From the NCBI GenBank assembly GCA_937990185.1, contig CALKBI010000017.1, positions 57,406 through 121,405 of the forward strand: a DNA stretch of 64,000 bases, read 5' to 3'. This DNA comes from an uncultured Neomegalonema sp. GTDB lineage: Bacteria; Pseudomonadota; Alphaproteobacteria; Rhodobacterales; Rhodobacteraceae. The notes under the pieces were generated by a model. That model was not told where the DNA came from. It searched no databases and was given only the letters and a program-made list of their open reading frames with translations. Each line of letters starts with the position of its first letter. Position 1 is the first letter of the stretch. This document shows, one piece after another, positions 61,581-64,000 of this stretch. The position numbers and the translations under genes are program-made.

Positions 61581-63380
61581 ATGGACTTTTCACAGGGATC
61601 AAACTTACTTGCTGACCGTCATCACGAAGGTAATCGTGCCATTGGCTTGCGCCCGTCGCGACTAGAGATCGAATTTATTAATATGCTTGGCGATGAGTTG
61701 GTTGGTCTAGTAGAAGAAGCGTCGCTTGTGCCAGATTATGCTGACCGGACGCAAGTGAAAAGGGCCGTAAGGCGGATGGCACAGAGTTCGTCTGTGGCCG
61801 CTTTCGCTACTATCTCTAGTGCAATTGCGCCTGCGGGAGCAGCAGCTTTGCCCGCCGATGTCAGACTCATCTACGTCCATGGCCACACGGTTGAAGGTCG
61901 CGGTGGGGCTGAATACAAGCGTATAGATGCCGCTCCCACTCATGTTGGTAAGTTTCAAGATACTGCAGGTCAATGGTGGGAGTTGCATGAGCTACATGTA
62001 ACGCCGGAAATGTTCGGAGCTGTCGGGGACGGCGCGACACACGATACAGATGCAGTCAATGCCGCAATTACCTTCGTAGACAGCCAAGGTGGGGATGTAC
62101 GTCTCGTTTCACCTGATGGTTACAAGGTAAGTACCGTCCAGATGATTGCTGGCTGTACGATCATTGGAAGTGGTCATAATGTTCCAGGCCTCATTGGTGA
62201 CGGAACAGGCCCGACCGTCAAGGCGGGCGGCTACGTCGCGGGTAATCCTCCGACCATCACGAACCACGATATTCGCGGTATCACTCTGCGCCACCTCCGA
62301 ATATCGAATGAGGGAGGCACAGCGGTGCAACTGTACAGCTCTCCAGACTGGTTGATTCACGGTTGCCACATATCGGCCATCGACGCTCCGGCGCTTGACA
62401 TTGCATATTCCTATCGAGGCGCATGCTACACGAGTGTAATTACATCCAGCGGCACTTACTATGCAGTATCGATCCTTGATAACTGCAACGGCGTCGTCGT
62501 TGAAGGCAACACAATTACGGGCGGGTCGCTCGGCGGTGGCGTCAATCTTGGGCAGTCACAATCCGTGGCAATCCGGAATAACGTCTTCGAGATATGCGGA
62601 CTCTACGGTATCCGAGTCGCTCACGACAGTGGACAATGTTATGCGCTCGACTTAACGGGTAATTATTTTGAGGCCGTGGCCCGTCCCTTTGGCCTTGGCC
62701 TCTTGTTTCGTGTGACCTCGGTGGATATTTCTGGGACTTACTCTAGTCAGACTGGATCGAACATCCCGCCGGTGGTCTTCGCCGAACTTGGTCGTGTTTC
62801 AGGTTTAACAATGATGGGAGGCGGGCTTCTGAATACGAGTGGCTCTGACATTCCGCTTTTTTCACTTCACTCGCCGGGGTATCCAGGAACGGCTGGATTG
62901 ACCCCCAGCCCTGATGGTATTGACGTGTCGCTGACAAACGTGCGCGGTCACAAACCAGTGATCGATACAACTGATATAAACATGACGCTGATGAATGACT
63001 TCGCGGGCACGAGCGACATCAGCGTAAATCACGAGCGAATTGTAGGACGCGAGCAAGTATGGACCTCTCCCATGCTAACGGCAAACGTCGCTAGCTCATC
63101 TTTGCGCGCAATTGTTCCAACAGAATTTGGCGGACGCTTAGTCAAAGTGGAAATTTTTGATAAGTCGGGAACCTGCGCTTGCATCGTGGACATCGGATAT
63201 TCAGGCGGAAGTACCGAAACTGCGACTTTCGACCCAGAAACTCTGATCTACGATTATGGGTTTGCAGATGCGACAGCCGAAGTGTCGATCAAGAATATTC
63301 GTGCTGAAGGTCTGATTGTCCGTAACCGTGCGGGCACCGGTACGGGTACTTTCCGCATTCGCGTCACTGCAATTACATAA
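61581..63380 (+). CDS. Tailspike-like right-handed beta-helix protein (pectate-lyase fold)
   Basis: This 599-residue protein begins without a classical signal peptide. Residues from about 93 (DVRLIYVHGHTVEGRGGAEY, 20; GKFQDTAGQWWELHELHVTP, 20) resemble the head-binding/neck part of phage tailspikes. EMFGAVGDGATHDTDAVNAA (20) then opens a Pectate_lyase_3-type parallel beta-helix that runs to about residue 450 with parallel-beta-helix repeats such as NCNGVVVEGNTITGGSLGGG (20). A C-terminal beta-rich domain (LIVRNRAGTGTGTFRIRVTA, 20) ends the protein. Such proteins are polysaccharide depolymerases or surface-anchored glycan-binding factors. It is divergent from wecB by 60 bp and ends 26 bp before the right 39-bp inverted repeat. 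Confidence 0.8.
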   Translation: MDFSQGSNLLADRHHEGNRAIGLRPSRLEIEFINMLGDELVGLVEEASLVPDYADRTQVKRAVRRMAQSSSVAAFATISSAIAPAGAAALPADVRLIYVHGHTVEGRGGAEYKRIDAAPTHVGKFQDTAGQWWELHELHVTPEMFGAVGDGATHDTDAVNAAITFVDSQGGDVRLVSPDGYKVSTVQMIAGCTIIGSGHNVPGLIGDGTGPTVKAGGYVAGNPPTITNHDIRGITLRHLRISNEGGTAVQLYSSPDWLIHGCHISAIDAPALDIAYSYRGACYTSVITSSGTYYAVSILDNCNGVVVEGNTITGGSLGGGVNLGQSQSVAIRNNVFEICGLYGIRVAHDSGQCYALDLTGNYFEAVARPFGLGLLFRVTSVDISGTYSSQTGSNIPPVVFAELGRVSGLTMMGGGLLNTSGSDIPLFSLHSPGYPGTAGLTPSPDGIDVSLTNVRGHKPVIDTTDINMTLMNDFAGTSDISVNHERIVGREQVWTSPMLTANVASSSLRAIVPTEFGGRLVKVEIFDKSGTCACIVDIGYSGGSTETATFDPETLIYDYGFADATAEVSIKNIRAEGLIVRNRAGTGTGTFRIRVTAIT

Positions 63381-63406
63381 AAAACCCATGTTGCAACGGT
63401 AATCGT

Positions 63407-63445
63407 GGGCTTGTCGCAAATTTTTGCTCGTTCACCGGACGTTAT
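63407..63445 (-). repeat. Right copy of 39-bp inverted repeat bracketing the island
   Basis: This is the exact reverse complement of 47954-47992. It directly abuts the end of the partial IS3 copy (ggtaatcatcccc starts at 63447). The neighbouring bases of the two copies differ, so the repeat itself ends here. Confidence 0.9.
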
Positions 63446-63586
63446 GGTAATCATCCCCGAAAACCATAGGGTTGAAAATTGGACTTCTCCGGCGTTTGAT
63501 TGACACGGAGAATGAGATGAAGAAATCGAGATTTAGCGACGCGCAGATATTGGCGATTCTGAAGCAGGGCGAGAGCGGTGTTCCGG
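63446..63586 (+). mobile_element. IS3-family element, 5' fragment (same IS as at 46.5-47.7 kb)
   Basis: The first about 140 bp match the 5' end of the IS3 copy at 46486-47685, but in the opposite orientation: terminal repeat ggtaatcatccccg, the shared ccatagggttgaaaattgga, and the start of orfA ([20 protein letters not shown], 20, from 63517). The match stops abruptly after ttccgg at 63586, where an IS5-family element begins. Whether the rest of the IS3 copy resumes after the IS5 is outside the window. Confidence 0.88.
63517..63586 (+). pseudogene. IS3 orfA fragment
   Basis: The first 23 codons of orfA are intact and differ from the complete copy very little; the frame then runs into IS5 sequence. 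It is not functional. Confidence 0.85.
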
Positions 63587-64000
63587 GGCGTTGGTGCATG
63601 AATATGGTTGAGATGGTAAGAGACGCGCCCGCTCCCTCATTGGCCGAATTTGCATGCCTTACAAGCTGAACAACCCGCATCGGAACAAGATCCCGAAGGC
63701 CCTATATCGGGTGACGAACTGGCCAGAATACGACCGTGGCTTGGTTCAGCGGGGCGATGTGCGGTTCTGGATCGAGCAACGCGTTCTGGACGGTTGGGCT
63801 GCGCCCTATCGTGCGACGCCAGGTGGGCAGCGACGGTTCTCAAACCTTGCGATCGAGGTGACGTTGGCACTTGGCGCTGTATATAGGCTGCCTCTGCGTC
63901 AAACCGAGGGTTTTGTGCGGGGTCTTCTCGCATTGATGGGTGCTGGCCTGCCAACTTCCGATCACACGACATTGTCACGACGGCGGCGTACGGTGAGCAT
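63587..64000 (+). mobile_element. IS5-family insertion sequence, right-truncated by window edge
   Basis: The element begins at about 63587 with ggcgttggtgcatga immediately after the broken IS3 orfA and carries an IS5-type transposase gene from 63654 that runs off the window. It has inserted into the IS3 copy, making a nest. Confidence 0.8.
63654..64000 (+). CDS. IS5 family transposase, 3'-truncated by window edge
   Basis: From ATG 63654 the frame stays open to the last base, giving about 115 residues. It begins MPYKLNNPHRNKIPKALYRV (20) and continues with TNWPEYDRGLVQRGDVRFWI (20), then TPGGQRRFSNLAIEVTLALG (20), LRQTEGFVRGLLALMG and LPTSDHTTLSRRRRTV, the N-terminal half of an IS5-family (IS427/IS1031-like) DDE transposase. 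The catalytic Asp region lies just beyond the visible part. Confidence 0.9.
   Translation, partial: MPYKLNNPHRNKIPKALYRVTNWPEYDRGLVQRGDVRFWIEQRVLDGWAAPYRATPGGQRRFSNLAIEVTLALGAVYRLPLRQTEGFVRGLLALMGAGLPTSDHTTLSRRRRTVS

Overview
The window looks like chromosomal DNA of a free-living, probably aquatic alphaproteobacterium. The evidence is protein style and gene order: a serC-serA pair with serB nearby, a structured RNA of 6S type just before the 5-formyl-THF cyclo-ligase gene, a TadG-like pilus protein, NnrU, YrbL and SerA/SerC of alphaproteobacterial type. Base composition is moderate over most of the window. A marine lineage related to Hyphomonadales/Maricaulales is my best guess, but it is an inference. 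No rRNA, tRNA or CRISPR array was seen. || Layout. (1) 1-4137: 3'-truncated dihydroorotase, divergent YgfZ, then an acyltransferase-3/SGNH pair whose SGNH halves are in reversed order. (2) 4140-9730: a divergent catabolic cluster (DUF1185 protein, an alpha/beta-hydrolase fused to a flavin reductase, RidA, aldehyde dehydrogenase, luciferase-like monooxygenase) that resembles the trigonelline (N-methylnicotinate) ring-cleavage system. (3) 9766-29134: housekeeping metabolism: an isopropylmalate-dehydrogenase-type enzyme, a P-loop ATPase, carB, TadG, serB/serA/serC with a candidate serC leader RNA, a secreted Pro/Ala-rich protein, a DEAD-box helicase, FKBP and XPRT, a PEP-mutase-type enzyme, and moeA-mobB-mobA followed by nnrU and a GNAT gene, mostly with start/stop overlaps. 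(4) 29516-39055: three glycosyltransferase-type genes, YrbL, TrkH, the 6S RNA candidate, 5-FCL, a DUF985 cupin, a membrane-anchored pentapeptide-repeat protein and an Ldh-family dehydrogenase. (5) 39075-46485: a giant (about 1975 aa) DUF11/SdrD-type outer-membrane barrel protein, preceded by a second DUF11-type gene whose 5' part is cut off by an IS3 element. || (6) 46486-64000: an accessory island. A complete IS3-family element (leftward) and a 5' fragment of the same element (rightward, itself interrupted by an IS5-family element) bracket about 15.8 kb in inverted orientation, together with a 39-bp inverted repeat and a decayed IS30 remnant. The cargo is a surface-polysaccharide locus: wecB-wecC (UDP-ManNAcA), a bi-domain oxidoreductase, a heparinase-like protein, two glycosyltransferases, a PglC/PglD/PglE-like initiation and amino-sugar set, an Amj-type (DUF2837) flippase where a Wzx would be expected, a Wzy-like polymerase/ligase, and a divergent tailspike-like beta-helix protein. 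|| The most interesting items are the Amj-family flippase in an apparent Wzx position, the fused hydrolase-flavin reductase in the Tgn-like cluster, the permuted SGNH protein, the inverted-IS island structure, and the cysteine-rich insert in the sugar aminotransferase.
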